Below are positions 48,321 through 54,662 of a stretch of 54,662 nt of DNA, in pieces; position 1 is the first letter of the stretch; each line of letters begins with the position of its first letter. This DNA comes from Prevotella sp. (lineage in GTDB: Bacteria > Bacteroidota > Bacteroidia > Bacteroidales > Bacteroidaceae). The notes beneath the pieces were generated by a model. That model saw only the letters and a program-made list of their open reading frames with translations, had not been told where the DNA came from and made no database searches. The translations under genes and the position numbers were made by a program. The stretch spans positions 1-54,662 of the forward strand of contig SUYI01000024.1 of the NCBI GenBank assembly GCA_015060485.1, given 5' to 3'.

Positions 48321-49826
48321 TTATTGTAATGTGCCAAGGGCCTTCTGCAGGTTCACCTGGCTGAGTTTGACATCAATTTCTGCATCTATCTTCTGCGACT
48401 GAGCCTGCAGCCATGCCGTCTGAGCCTCCATGACGGTGGTCGACGAGATGACGCCCTCGCGGAATCCGAGGTCGGCGGTACGCAGGTTCTCTTCAGCCTT
48501 GCGGATGTTGGCCCTGCTCATCTCCAGCTTCCTGTTCGCCTCGCGGACCTGGAAATTGCTCTGGTTCACCTGCAGGGTAATCTTTTCGCGCGCTTCGTCC
48601 ATCTGCAGGCGTGCTATGGTCGTCGCACCCTTCGAGGCACGCACCTTATAGGCCACGTCGCCCCAGTTCCAAATGGGGATACGCACCAGCACACCGACGT
48701 TCCACACACCTCCGAACTTACGCTGGAAGCCATTAAACAGGTTGGGGTTCGACACCGCATAGCCGCCCATCAGCGCCACCTGCGGCAGATTGCCGGCCTT
48801 CAACACATTCGTCAGCTGCTTGCTCATGTCGACCATGTTCTGCAACTGGCGCAGTTCCGGACGGTTCTCCAGCGCCTGCTCCACCTCCATTTGCGGGGCC
48901 AGCTCGGCGCCATCCAGATCGTCACGCTCCTCGTCGACCAGTACAATCTGTTCCGACATAGGCAGTCCGCACAGCTGGCAGAGCAGCATCTTCGACAGCA
49001 CCAGGCCGTCGTCGACCTTCGTCAGCATCATCTCGGCTTCGTTCACCTTCACGCTGACGCTCAGCCCTTCGCTACGCGTGGCGACACCCTCCTGAATCAT
49101 CTTCTGCACGTCACCGTCCAGCTTCTTCACCAGGTCCACATAGCCTTGGGCCAGCTTCTGCTTGTGACGCAACGACACCACCTGCCAGTAGGCCTTGTCT
49201 ATATTATATAAGGTAAGCTGGCGCTTCTGCTCCGAAGCGTTGGCTGTCAGGTCCTCACCGATGTCGGCCATCTTGTTCATGGCGATGATGGCACCACCCA
49301 TGAACACGGGCTGTGTCACCATGACGGCTCCGGCAAACATATTTCGCGTGTCGGTATGGAACGCATCGACAATGCGCCCTCCCACTCCGTTCAAGGCGGC
49401 ACCAACGGGACTGACTATTTGCGACAGATTACCGAGAATACCTGTCGGGGTGATACCCATCGTGCCCAACAAATCCCAGACACCTTGCGGCACCTGGCCC
49501 ATCACCTCACCGGCCTTTTGTCCAACGCCGGAAGTCAGCGAGGTGCCCAGATTCGACAGCGTCTCCTTCTGGTCGTCGCTCAGCAGCGAGATCTCCCTGC
49601 TGGTCCATTCGTAGCCGCCCAATGCACTGACGTGCGGCAGGTACTTCGTACGCGCCGACTTACGCAGATTGGCTGCCACATCCTGCTTCACACGCGCCAT
49701 GCTGAGCTCCTTGTTGTTGCGCAGCGCCATAGCCCTGCAACTGTCCAACGAGAGCAGCTGTTGCGCATCGGCAGGCAGACAGCCTAAAGCCAAAAGCCAG
49801 AAGCTAAAAGCCAAATTCTTGTTCAT
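48321..49826 (-). CDS. TolC-family outer-membrane efflux protein
   Basis: A 501-residue outer-membrane channel protein. Two tandem OEP repeats of long helices are visible (SLDSCRAMALRNNKELSMAR to about residue 270, then NRPELRQLQNMVDMSKQL to the end). A segment between the helices (about residues 88-150, rich in Gly) is longer than in E. coli TolC. The signal peptide hydrophobic core AFSFWLLALGCL is encoded by a five-unit heptad array (49781-49815). It follows the coiled-coil protein gene by 3 bp and precedes hlyD-like and two permease genes. Confidence 0.92.
   Translation of the reverse strand: MNKNLAFSFWLLALGCLPADAQQLLSLDSCRAMALRNNKELSMARVKQDVAANLRKSARTKYLPHVSALGGYEWTSREISLLSDDQKETLSNLGTSLTSGVGQKAGEVMGQVPQGVWDLLGTMGITPTGILGNLSQIVSPVGAALNGVGGRIVDAFHTDTRNMFAGAVMVTQPVFMGGAIIAMNKMADIGEDLTANASEQKRQLTLYNIDKAYWQVVSLRHKQKLAQGYVDLVKKLDGDVQKMIQEGVATRSEGLSVSVKVNEAEMMLTKVDDGLVLSKMLLCQLCGLPMSEQIVLVDEERDDLDGAELAPQMEVEQALENRPELRQLQNMVDMSKQLTNVLKAGNLPQVALMGGYAVSNPNLFNGFQRKFGGVWNVGVLVRIPIWNWGDVAYKVRASKGATTIARLQMDEAREKITLQVNQSNFQVREANRKLEMSRANIRKAEENLRTADLGFREGVISSTTVMEAQTAWLQAQSQKIDAEIDVKLSQVNLQKALGTLQ
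49781..49815. repeat. Heptad array, 5 units (AGCCAAA), encoding the TolC signal peptide
   Basis: Plus-strand units AGCCTAA, AGCCAAA, AGCCAGA, AGCTAAA and AGCCAAA. On the coding strand they read TTTGGCT, TTTAGCT, TCTGGCT, TTTGGCT and TTAGGCT, which specify the hydrophobic core of the signal peptide. Confidence 0.8.
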
Positions 49827-49829
49827 GCT

Positions 49830-50696
49830 CTATTTATTATACGTAAAGTTTCTTGATCCGATAGCCTGTCCGTCGCAGAAGATGCTGACATTATACTGAC
49901 CGCCGCCCAGGTATTCGTTCACCGTCCAGTAGAGCGTCAGCGCAGTCTCCTCGCCAGTATATTCCACATCCTTTTTCATCGACCAGGCCAGCTGTTTGCC
50001 GCTATACTCGAAGGTACCGCCGCCATTGAGCACCTCACCCTCGGGAGTCGTCACGCGGACATACACCGAACGGGTGCCGTTGCTCGCCGTCACGTTCTTC
50101 GTAATGGCAAACGACACGGCCAGCGTCTTGGCATTCTTCATGTATTTCTCCGCCTTGCCCTTCTTGCTCAGCGGCGTCAGCGAGATATTCGTAGCGTCCA
50201 GCTGGGCGGCAATGGCCACCTTCTCCGACAGCGAAGCCTTCTCCGACGTCAGCGTCTGGTTCTGCTGGTTGCTCTGCGCCAACTCCGAGCGCACACGGTC
50301 GTTCTCCGTCATCAGGTCCTGGTTCAGGCGGTTCAGCGAGTCTATCTGCAGCACATACGAACGCAGCACGGCACGCACCGTAGCCAGTTCCTTCTTCAGA
50401 CGGGTAATCTCGGCGGCATCGCTGGCATGCGTGCGCTTCAACTCCTCCAGCAACTTCTGCGTACGCTCCTGTTCCTGGGTCAGTTCCGCAATGATCGAGT
50501 CGTTCTTGATATAGTTCTTCATCTCGCTATACTGCAGGGCGAAGTTCTGGTATTCCTTCTCCATCTCCTGCTTGTCCAGCTCGGCCAGCTCCTGCATGTC
50601 CTGGTTGGTCTGCTTCTCTTGCATCAGGCTATAGCCCAGCCAACCCAGGGCGGCCAACAGCACAACGATAATGCCTATAAATACTTTTTTATCCAT
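49830..50696 (-). CDS. Membrane-anchored coiled-coil protein of unknown function
   Basis: A 288-residue protein. One N-terminal membrane helix (about residues 5-24, VFIGIIVVLLAALGWLGYSL), a long charged coiled coil (about 28-165, with heptad-like Leu and Gln/Glu patterns such as QEQERTQKLLEELKRTHA), then a beta-rich C-terminal domain (KTLAVSFAITKNV, VYVRVTTPEGEVLNGGGTF, YNVSIFCDGQAIGSRNF). It resembles unnamed Bacteroidota proteins often labelled SMC-like because of the coiled coil. As first gene of the exporter operon it may span the periplasm; that is inference. Confidence 0.8.
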   Translation of the reverse strand: MDKKVFIGIIVVLLAALGWLGYSLMQEKQTNQDMQELAELDKQEMEKEYQNFALQYSEMKNYIKNDSIIAELTQEQERTQKLLEELKRTHASDAAEITRLKKELATVRAVLRSYVLQIDSLNRLNQDLMTENDRVRSELAQSNQQNQTLTSEKASLSEKVAIAAQLDATNISLTPLSKKGKAEKYMKNAKTLAVSFAITKNVTASNGTRSVYVRVTTPEGEVLNGGGTFEYSGKQLAWSMKKDVEYTGEETALTLYWTVNEYLGGGQYNVSIFCDGQAIGSRNFTYNK

Positions 50697-50715
50697 AATT
50701 CGTTGAATTTCGCTG

Positions 50716-50784
50716 CAAATTTAATCTTTTTCTACGAAAAAAACGAAGAAATGTTGCACGTTTTCAATTTATTCACTATATTTG
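50716..50784. promoter_or_regulatory. Divergent -7 boxes: exporter operon and cyd operon
   Basis: Minus-strand TAAATTTG (50723-50716), 20 bp before the coiled-coil protein start, and plus-strand TATATTTG (50777-50784), 33 bp before the DUF4492 start. The -33 elements are weak on both strands. Confidence 0.6.
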
Positions 50785-50817
50785 CAACATTATTAACGCT
50801 CACAAGACCTAAAACAG

Positions 50818-51039
50818 ATGAACAAGGACGGGTTTCTCTATAAAGTCTACGACCTCTACTACGACGGTTTCCGCTCCATGAAGCTGGGGCGCACCCTGTG
50901 GGCCATCATCCTCATCAAGCTGTTCATCATCTTCATCGTGCTGAAGCTGCTCTTCTTCCCCAACTTCCTGAAAGAGCATGCCCAGGAGGGGCAGGAGTCC
51001 GACTTCGTCGCCACCGAGATGATAGACCGCGCCAAATGA
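50818..51039 (+). CDS. DUF4492 small membrane protein
   Basis: A 73-residue protein. A conserved N-terminal part (KVYDLYYDGFRSMKLGRTLW) precedes one membrane helix (IILIKLFIIFIVLKLLFF). The family is found in Bacteroidota and Campylobacterota directly before cydA, and probably assists or is part of cytochrome bd, comparable in position to small subunits such as CydX, though the sequence is different. It is separated from cydA by 27 bp. Confidence 0.9.
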   Translation: MNKDGFLYKVYDLYYDGFRSMKLGRTLWAIILIKLFIIFIVLKLLFFPNFLKEHAQEGQESDFVATEMIDRAK

Positions 51040-51066
51040 ACAAACAATATCTAAAACCCGAATATT

Positions 51067-52749
51067 ATGACAAGCGACTTATTACTGAACATCGACGCCG
51101 GCTCCATCGACTGGGCAAGAGCACAGTTCGCACTGACGGCCATCTACCACTGGCTGTTCGTGCCGCTCACCCTCGGACTGGCTGTCGTCATGGGCATCTG
51201 CGAAACCTGCTGGTATCGCACCCTCAACCGATCCAAAGGAGCAGTTGTCGACACCTTCTGGCGCGACTGCGCACAGTTCTGGCAACGCCTCTTCGGCGTC
51301 AACTTCGCCATGGGCGTCGCCACAGGCATCATCCTCGAATTCGAGTTCGGCACCAACTGGTCGAACTATTCCTGGTTCGTAGGCGACATCTTCGGAGCGC
51401 CGCTGGCCGTCGAAGGCATCGTAGCCTTCTTCATGGAGTCCACCTTCGTGGCTGTGATGTACTTCGGCTGGAAGAAGGTGTCACCCGGCTTCCACCTCGC
51501 CTCCACATGGCTCACAGGTCTGGGAGCCACCATTTCCGCCTGGTGGATTCTCGTGGCCAACGCCTGGATGCAGTGTCCCGTAGGCTGCGAGTTCAACCCC
51601 GACACCATGCGCAACGAGATGGTGTCGTTCCTCGACGTGGCCCTCTCGCCCTTCGCCATCGACAAGTTCTGCCACACCGTCATCTCCTCGTGGATTGTCG
51701 GCGCCGTCTTCGTCGTGGCAGTATGCAGCTGGTATCTCATGAAGAAACGCGACATCAAGCTCGCCGTCGAGAGCATGAAGATTGCCGCCATCGTCGGACT
51801 CGTCACATCGCTGGGAGCAGCCATGACCGGCCATAAGTCCGGACAGAGCGTCGCCCAGGCACAGCCCATGAAACTGGCAGCCATGGAAGCCCTTTACAAC
51901 GGTGGCACCGACGTCGGTCTGACGGCTGTCGCATGGGTGAATCCATTCTGTCAGCCCGACTACCTGTCGGAAGGCGAGGCACCCCTGAAAATCGACTTAC
52001 CCTACGGTCTCTCCATGATGGCCACCAACGACATTCACGGCTATGTGCCCGGCATCAACGACCTGTTGAACGGCTATACCCGTGCCGATGGCACACGCGA
52101 GCCGTCAGCCGATGAAAAAATCCGACGCGGACGGCAGGCCATCACCGCCCTCGCCGCCTATCGTAAGGCCAAGAAGGAAGGCGCCAGCGACTCCATTGTC
52201 AACGCTCAGTTGTCAATTGTCAAGGACAACATGAAGTACTTCGGCTATGGCTATGTCAAGGACAAGGCCGACCTCGTGCCCTACATTCCCGTCAACTTCT
52301 GGGCGTTCCGCATCATGGTCGGACTGGGATGCATCTTCATCCTGTTCTTCGCACTGATTGTCATTCTGACCTTCCGCATTCCGTTCCTCACCATCTTCAC
52401 CCGCCGCCTGCTGGCCACCGTCGGACTGCTGCCCGAGACCGCTGCCGACGAAAACCAGGTGACGGGACTGCCCGCCTGGCACTATTGGCTGGCCATTGCC
52501 CTCGTGCCGCTGGCCTACATCGCCTCCGAGAGCGGATGGATAGTAGCCGAGTTAGGACGCCAGCCCTGGACCATTCAGGACATGCTGCCCACCTGGGTGG
52601 CCGTCAGCGACATCGAAGGCATCAGCGTCGCGCTGACCTTCTTCCTGTTCCTGTTTCTCTTCACCCTCATGCTCGCTGTCGAAATCAGCATCCTCATCAA
52701 GCAAATCCACAAAGGACCGGAGTATAGCACTTCGCTAAATGAGAAATGA
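51067..52749 (+). CDS. cydA: Cytochrome bd ubiquinol oxidase subunit I
   Basis: Oxidises quinol and reduces oxygen; gives high-affinity microaerobic respiration and oxygen protection. The 560-residue protein shows QFALTAIYHWLFVPLTLGL (haem ligand His, residue 28), the FRDCAQFW-like RDCAQFWQRLFGVNFAMGVA, haem b558 ligand His in DKFCHTVISSW, the GRQPW quinol motif near the C-terminus and a short Q loop. Within the Q-loop region a four-unit heptad array (52195-52222) encodes SIVNAQLSIVK. The C-terminus (SLNEK, then TGA) comes from an AAATGAG array. Confidence 0.96.
   Translation: MTSDLLLNIDAGSIDWARAQFALTAIYHWLFVPLTLGLAVVMGICETCWYRTLNRSKGAVVDTFWRDCAQFWQRLFGVNFAMGVATGIILEFEFGTNWSNYSWFVGDIFGAPLAVEGIVAFFMESTFVAVMYFGWKKVSPGFHLASTWLTGLGATISAWWILVANAWMQCPVGCEFNPDTMRNEMVSFLDVALSPFAIDKFCHTVISSWIVGAVFVVAVCSWYLMKKRDIKLAVESMKIAAIVGLVTSLGAAMTGHKSGQSVAQAQPMKLAAMEALYNGGTDVGLTAVAWVNPFCQPDYLSEGEAPLKIDLPYGLSMMATNDIHGYVPGINDLLNGYTRADGTREPSADEKIRRGRQAITALAAYRKAKKEGASDSIVNAQLSIVKDNMKYFGYGYVKDKADLVPYIPVNFWAFRIMVGLGCIFILFFALIVILTFRIPFLTIFTRRLLATVGLLPETAADENQVTGLPAWHYWLAIALVPLAYIASESGWIVAELGRQPWTIQDMLPTWVAVSDIEGISVALTFFLFLFLFTLMLAVEISILIKQIHKGPEYSTSLNEK
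52195..52222. repeat. Heptad array, 4 units (ATTGTCA), inside cydA
   Basis: Units ATTGTCA, ACGCTCA, GTTGTCA and ATTGTCA read in the cydA frame (SIVNAQLSIVK). It is the second translated array after thiL. Confidence 0.65.
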
Positions 52750-52750
52750 G
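52737..52750. repeat. Heptad array, 2 units (AAATGAG), contains cydA stop
   Basis: Two AAATGAG units followed by the similar AGATATG. The cydA stop (52747-52749) lies in unit 2, giving the same NEK-stop end as in pgi. Confidence 0.6.
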
Positions 52751-52814
52751 AGATATGATTACATCATGCGTTTGAACATATCATAAACAACAAAAATTCA
52801 AACTTCAAAATAAT

Positions 52815-53960
52815 ATGTCATACGATTTCTTACAGCACTACTGGTGCTTCCTGGTCAGCCTGCTGGGTGCACTGCTGGTTTTCCTGTTGTTCGTACAAGG
52901 AGCCAACTCCATGGTGCGCTCGCTGGGCTATACCGACGAGGGCCGTCGCCTCATTATCAATTCCACGGGGCGCAAATGGGAGTTCACCTTCACCACACTG
53001 GTCACCTTCGGCGGAGCGTTCTTCGCTTCCTTCCCCCTGTTCTATAGCACCTCCTTCGGCGGAGCCTACTGGCTGTGGATGCTCATCCTCTTCACCTTCG
53101 TCCTGCAGGCCGTCAGCTACGAGTTCCAGAACAAGCTCGGCAACTTCCTCGGCCCCAAGACGTTCCAGATGTTCCTCGTCATCAACGGACTGCTCGGTCC
53201 CCTGCTTTTGGGCGGTGCCGTAGCCACCTTCTTCGAGGGCTCCAACTTCATCATCATGAAGGACAACATGATCGACGCCTCGTCGTTCACACCCATTATC
53301 TCGCGATGGGCCAACGCCTCCCACGGACTCGACGCCCTGCTCAACCCCTGGGTACTCGTCTTCGGACTCGCCGTCATGTTCCTGGCACGCGTCCTCGGCA
53401 CCCTCTACATCATCAACAACGTCAACGACGAGGACATCCGCTCGCGGGCCAGCGTGCGACTCGTCGGAGCCGCCGTACCCTTCCTCGTGTTCTTCGTGGC
53501 CTACCTCGTCCACCTGCTCCTCAAGGACGGCTACGCCTACGACGACGCTGGCGTCATCTCCGTCGTGCCCTACAAGTACCTCACCAACTTCATCGACATG
53601 TGGTATCTCACCATCATCCTGCTCGTCGGCGTCGTACTGGTACTGTATGCCATTGGTAAGACCATCGTGTCGAAAACGTACATCAAAGGTATCTGGCCTG
53701 CCGGCATCGGTGTCGTACTCGTCGTGCTGCCCCTGCTGCTCATGTCTGCATGGAACCACACGGCCTACTACCCCTCCACCGCCGACCTCCAGTCGTCGCT
53801 CACCATCGTCAATTCGTGCTCCAGCGAGTTCACCCTGCGTACCATGTTCTACGTCAGCCTCATCATACCTTTCGTGCTGGCATACATCGTCTACGCCTGG
53901 AGGGCCATCGACAAGAAGAAGATCGAGCGCGCCGACATCACCGACGACCACGCCTACTAG
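52815..53960 (+). CDS. cydB: Cytochrome bd ubiquinol oxidase subunit II
   Basis: The second subunit of the oxidase, structurally similar to CydA and lacking most haem ligands. The 381-residue protein has eight to nine membrane segments. Features are the N-terminal YWCFLVSLLGALLVFLLFVQ, GGAYWLWMLILFTFVLQAVS with SYEFQNKLG (conserved R/N region), and LVFGLAVMFLARVLGTLYI. Start ATG at 52815 follows a short A-rich gap with AAAATTC/AAACTTC units. A long reading frame on the opposite strand (52830-54191) is a shadow. A hairpin terminator follows. Confidence 0.95.
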   Translation: MSYDFLQHYWCFLVSLLGALLVFLLFVQGANSMVRSLGYTDEGRRLIINSTGRKWEFTFTTLVTFGGAFFASFPLFYSTSFGGAYWLWMLILFTFVLQAVSYEFQNKLGNFLGPKTFQMFLVINGLLGPLLLGGAVATFFEGSNFIIMKDNMIDASSFTPIISRWANASHGLDALLNPWVLVFGLAVMFLARVLGTLYIINNVNDEDIRSRASVRLVGAAVPFLVFFVAYLVHLLLKDGYAYDDAGVISVVPYKYLTNFIDMWYLTIILLVGVVLVLYAIGKTIVSKTYIKGIWPAGIGVVLVVLPLLLMSAWNHTAYYPSTADLQSSLTIVNSCSSEFTLRTMFYVSLIIPFVLAYIVYAWRAIDKKKIERADITDDHAY

Positions 53961-53988
53961 GGACAGAACCGTCATATTCAACACCGAA

Positions 53989-54025
53989 GAATCCGAGCAA
54001 CTCATCATTGCCCGGATTCCTTTTT
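53989..54025 (+). terminator. Terminator of the cyd operon
   Basis: GAATCCGAGCAA (53989-54000) pairs with TTGCCCGGATTC (54008-54019) around a 7-nt loop with one mismatch, followed by CTTTTTC. The stop codon of the convergent small membrane protein lies in the loop. Confidence 0.75.
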
Positions 54026-54223
54026 CAGTCGCCGCGTAATCAGCTTTACGTAGTAGTCCAGTCCGAAGATGCTGCCCACCAGCAGGAAGGCCTGCGCCAC
54101 ATAGACCAGCAGTCCGTTCGACACGTCGTCGATCACCACCACCTGATAAGCCACGAGTGCAATGCTGCTCACTATCAGCAGCACTGCACAAGTGTATTGA
54201 GAGATCAAAAAGCCCTGTTTCAT
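54005..54223 (-). CDS. Small two-helix membrane protein
   Basis: A 72-residue protein with two hydrophobic segments (about residues 12-28, CAVLLIVSSIALVAYQV, and 37-56, NGLLVYVAQAFLLVGSIFGL) and a basic C-terminus (KLITRRLKKES). The family is not recognised. It lies downstream of the HU-tail and small peptide genes on the same strand. Its end overlaps the cyd terminator. Confidence 0.65.
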   Translation of the reverse strand: MKQGFLISQYTCAVLLIVSSIALVAYQVVVIDDVSNGLLVYVAQAFLLVGSIFGLDYYVKLITRRLKKESGQ

Positions 54224-54230
54224 AGCTTCT

Positions 54231-54261
54231 ATCCGTGTTTATCCGTGCGATTCGTGTTCGC
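54231..54261. repeat. Short degenerate repeat (ATCCGTG / ATTCGTG)
   Basis: ATCCGTGTTT, ATCCGTGCG and ATTCGTGTTC follow one another at a period of about 10 bp, directly before the small membrane protein gene. It resembles the heptad arrays in style but not in period. Confidence 0.45.
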
Positions 54262-54263
54262 CC

Positions 54264-54362
54264 TTACATCATCGTAACTGCGGCTCCGCTGCCTGCACCT
54301 GCCAGCATGGCAAGAATAAGTTCGATGAACTTCCAAATAACGTTCTTAGTCTTCTCGTTCAT
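54264..54362 (-). CDS. Short hydrophobic peptide, smalltalk-type
   Basis: A 32-residue peptide, MNEKTKNVIWKFIELILAML followed by AGAGSGAAVTMM, too short for usual gene callers. A charged N-terminus precedes one hydrophobic helix. In many Bacteroidota a peptide of this type, called smalltalk protein, follows an HU-family gene, and the same order is seen here. The start ATG at 54362 sits immediately after the heptad array. Assignment rests on size, composition and position. Confidence 0.65.
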   Translation of the reverse strand: MNEKTKNVIWKFIELILAMLAGAGSGAAVTMM

Positions 54363-54370
54363 GACATTCC

Positions 54371-54436
54371 TCATTTCTTATTTCTCATTTCTTCATTTAC
54401 ATTTCTTTCATTTCTTTCATTTTTCATTTCTCATTT
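54371..54436. repeat. Long 7/8-bp array (TCATTTC) between HU tail and small peptide
   Basis: About nine TCATTTC-like units, some 8 bp long. On the minus strand they read GAAATGA, like the AAATGAG arrays in pgi and cydA. It fills the gap between the HU terminator and the small peptide gene. Confidence 0.7.
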
Positions 54437-54472
54437 AAAAAGGTTGCGCCTTTTCAGGCGCTAACCTTTTTT
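54437..54472 (-). terminator. Terminator of the HU-tail gene
   Basis: AAAAAGGTTGCGCC (54437-54450) pairs with GGCGCTAACCTTTTTT (54457-54472) around TTTTCA. On the minus strand it is followed by a T5 run and overlaps the HU-tail stop codon. Confidence 0.8.
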
Positions 54473-54662
54473 AGCTTCCCATCTCGAAGCCGCCCGAGTT
54501 GTCGTCGCCGCTGTTAGACGAACCGCTGCCGCTGTTGCCTGACTCACTGCCGCTGTTCTGCGAACCGCTGTTGCCAGAATCCGTGGAATCCGTTGAATCC
54601 GTTGTTCCGTTGCCAGAATCCTCGTTGTCCTCGACTTCGCCCGAGTCGCTGGTCACGCGCTT
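54471..54662 (-). CDS. C-terminal acidic tail of a probable HU-family DNA-binding protein (partial)
   Basis: The frame is open at the right window edge, so only the last 63 residues are seen: KRVTSDSGEVEDNEDSGNG followed by a long Ser/Gly/Asn/Asp tract (GSGSSNSGDDNSGGFEMGS). Bacteroidota HU-like proteins of the longer type end in such low-complexity tails after a KVT/RVTS segment and are followed by a smalltalk peptide, as here. The DNA-binding part itself is outside the window, so the family is inferred. Confidence 0.55.
   Translation of the reverse strand, partial: KRVTSDSGEVEDNEDSGNGTTDSTDSTDSGNSGSQNSGSESGNSGSGSSNSGDDNSGGFEMGS

Noticed and set aside
52830..54191. 453-codon minus-strand reading frame opposite cydB
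   Set aside because: It is an exact shadow of cydB; its composition (very rich in Val, Asp, Glu, Gly) reflects the complementary strand of a strongly biased gene, and it has no recognisable domain.

Overview
The window looks like a chromosomal segment of a Bacteroidales bacterium, most likely Prevotella or a close relative. Evidence from sequence: almost every promoter has the Bacteroidota form (TTTG, 19-20 bp, TAnnTTTG), Shine-Dalgarno sequences are absent, and the gene families are typical of the phylum (DUF4230 pairs, DUF4492-cydAB, type II pantothenate kinase, DUF4974 anti-sigma factors with carboxypeptidase-regulatory-domain beta-barrels, an HU-tail/small-peptide pair). No phage, insertion sequence or CRISPR array is visible.

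Layout. 1-4.2 kb: a central-metabolism operon (3' end of lysS, gpsA, pgi, HAD phosphatase). 4.2-8.9 kb: lipoproteins, a candidate 155-nt minus-strand small RNA, two DUF4230 genes, trmO, an AI-2E-type permease and a metallo-beta-lactamase-fold hydrolase. 9.0-13.9 kb: sppA, lpxK, punA, thiL. 14.0 kb: tRNA-Phe. 14.2-16.7 kb: a minus-strand SPFH / Arc-type repressor / hydrolase group. 16.9-30.9 kb: three paralogous cassettes, each ECF sigma factor, single-pass DUF4974 anti-sigma factor and STN-domain outer-membrane beta-barrel, interrupted by an AAA ATPase and a MutS-like pseudogene. 31.1-35.9 kb: GNAT acetyltransferase, CBM20-tailed esterase, VapBC, a lipoprotein and coaW. 36-40.5 kb: MgtC, then tatA-tatC with two neighbours carrying twin-arginine motifs (an NapH/NapG-like Fe-S fusion and an Fe-S aldo/keto reductase). 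40.5-44.8 kb: double-module esterase, HI0933 flavoprotein, mltG. 44.9-50.7 kb: a minus-strand tripartite exporter operon (coiled-coil protein, TolC, HlyD, two ABC-2 permeases, no ATPase). 50.8-54.0 kb: DUF4492-cydA-cydB. 54.0-54.7 kb: small membrane proteins and the acidic tail of a probable HU-family protein.

The most unusual signal is not a gene. At about fifteen places the DNA carries short degenerate tandem arrays with a period of 7 bp (8 or 16 in two cases), each place with its own unit (AAAGTTC, AAATGAG, GTTCAAT, GTGGAAA, CTCAAAC, CACTTAT, AGCCAAA and others). They cluster at gene junctions and often contain the upstream stop codon or touch the next start. In three genes the array is translated, and in one it encodes most of a signal peptide. 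Palindromic elements behave similarly: a CTTTG/CAAAG hairpin, a GC-rich CTCCCCT...AGGGG element, and a promoter-bearing repeat of about 85 bp are scattered between genes and in places are read in frame.

The three sigma/anti-sigma/barrel cassettes are the best candidate for an incompletely described protein system. They have no SusD partner and no obvious cargo gene, and they share a conserved C-terminal barrel tail. A duplicated 89-bp terminator/promoter element precedes both cassette B and the GNAT-esterase operon, which may place them under common control.
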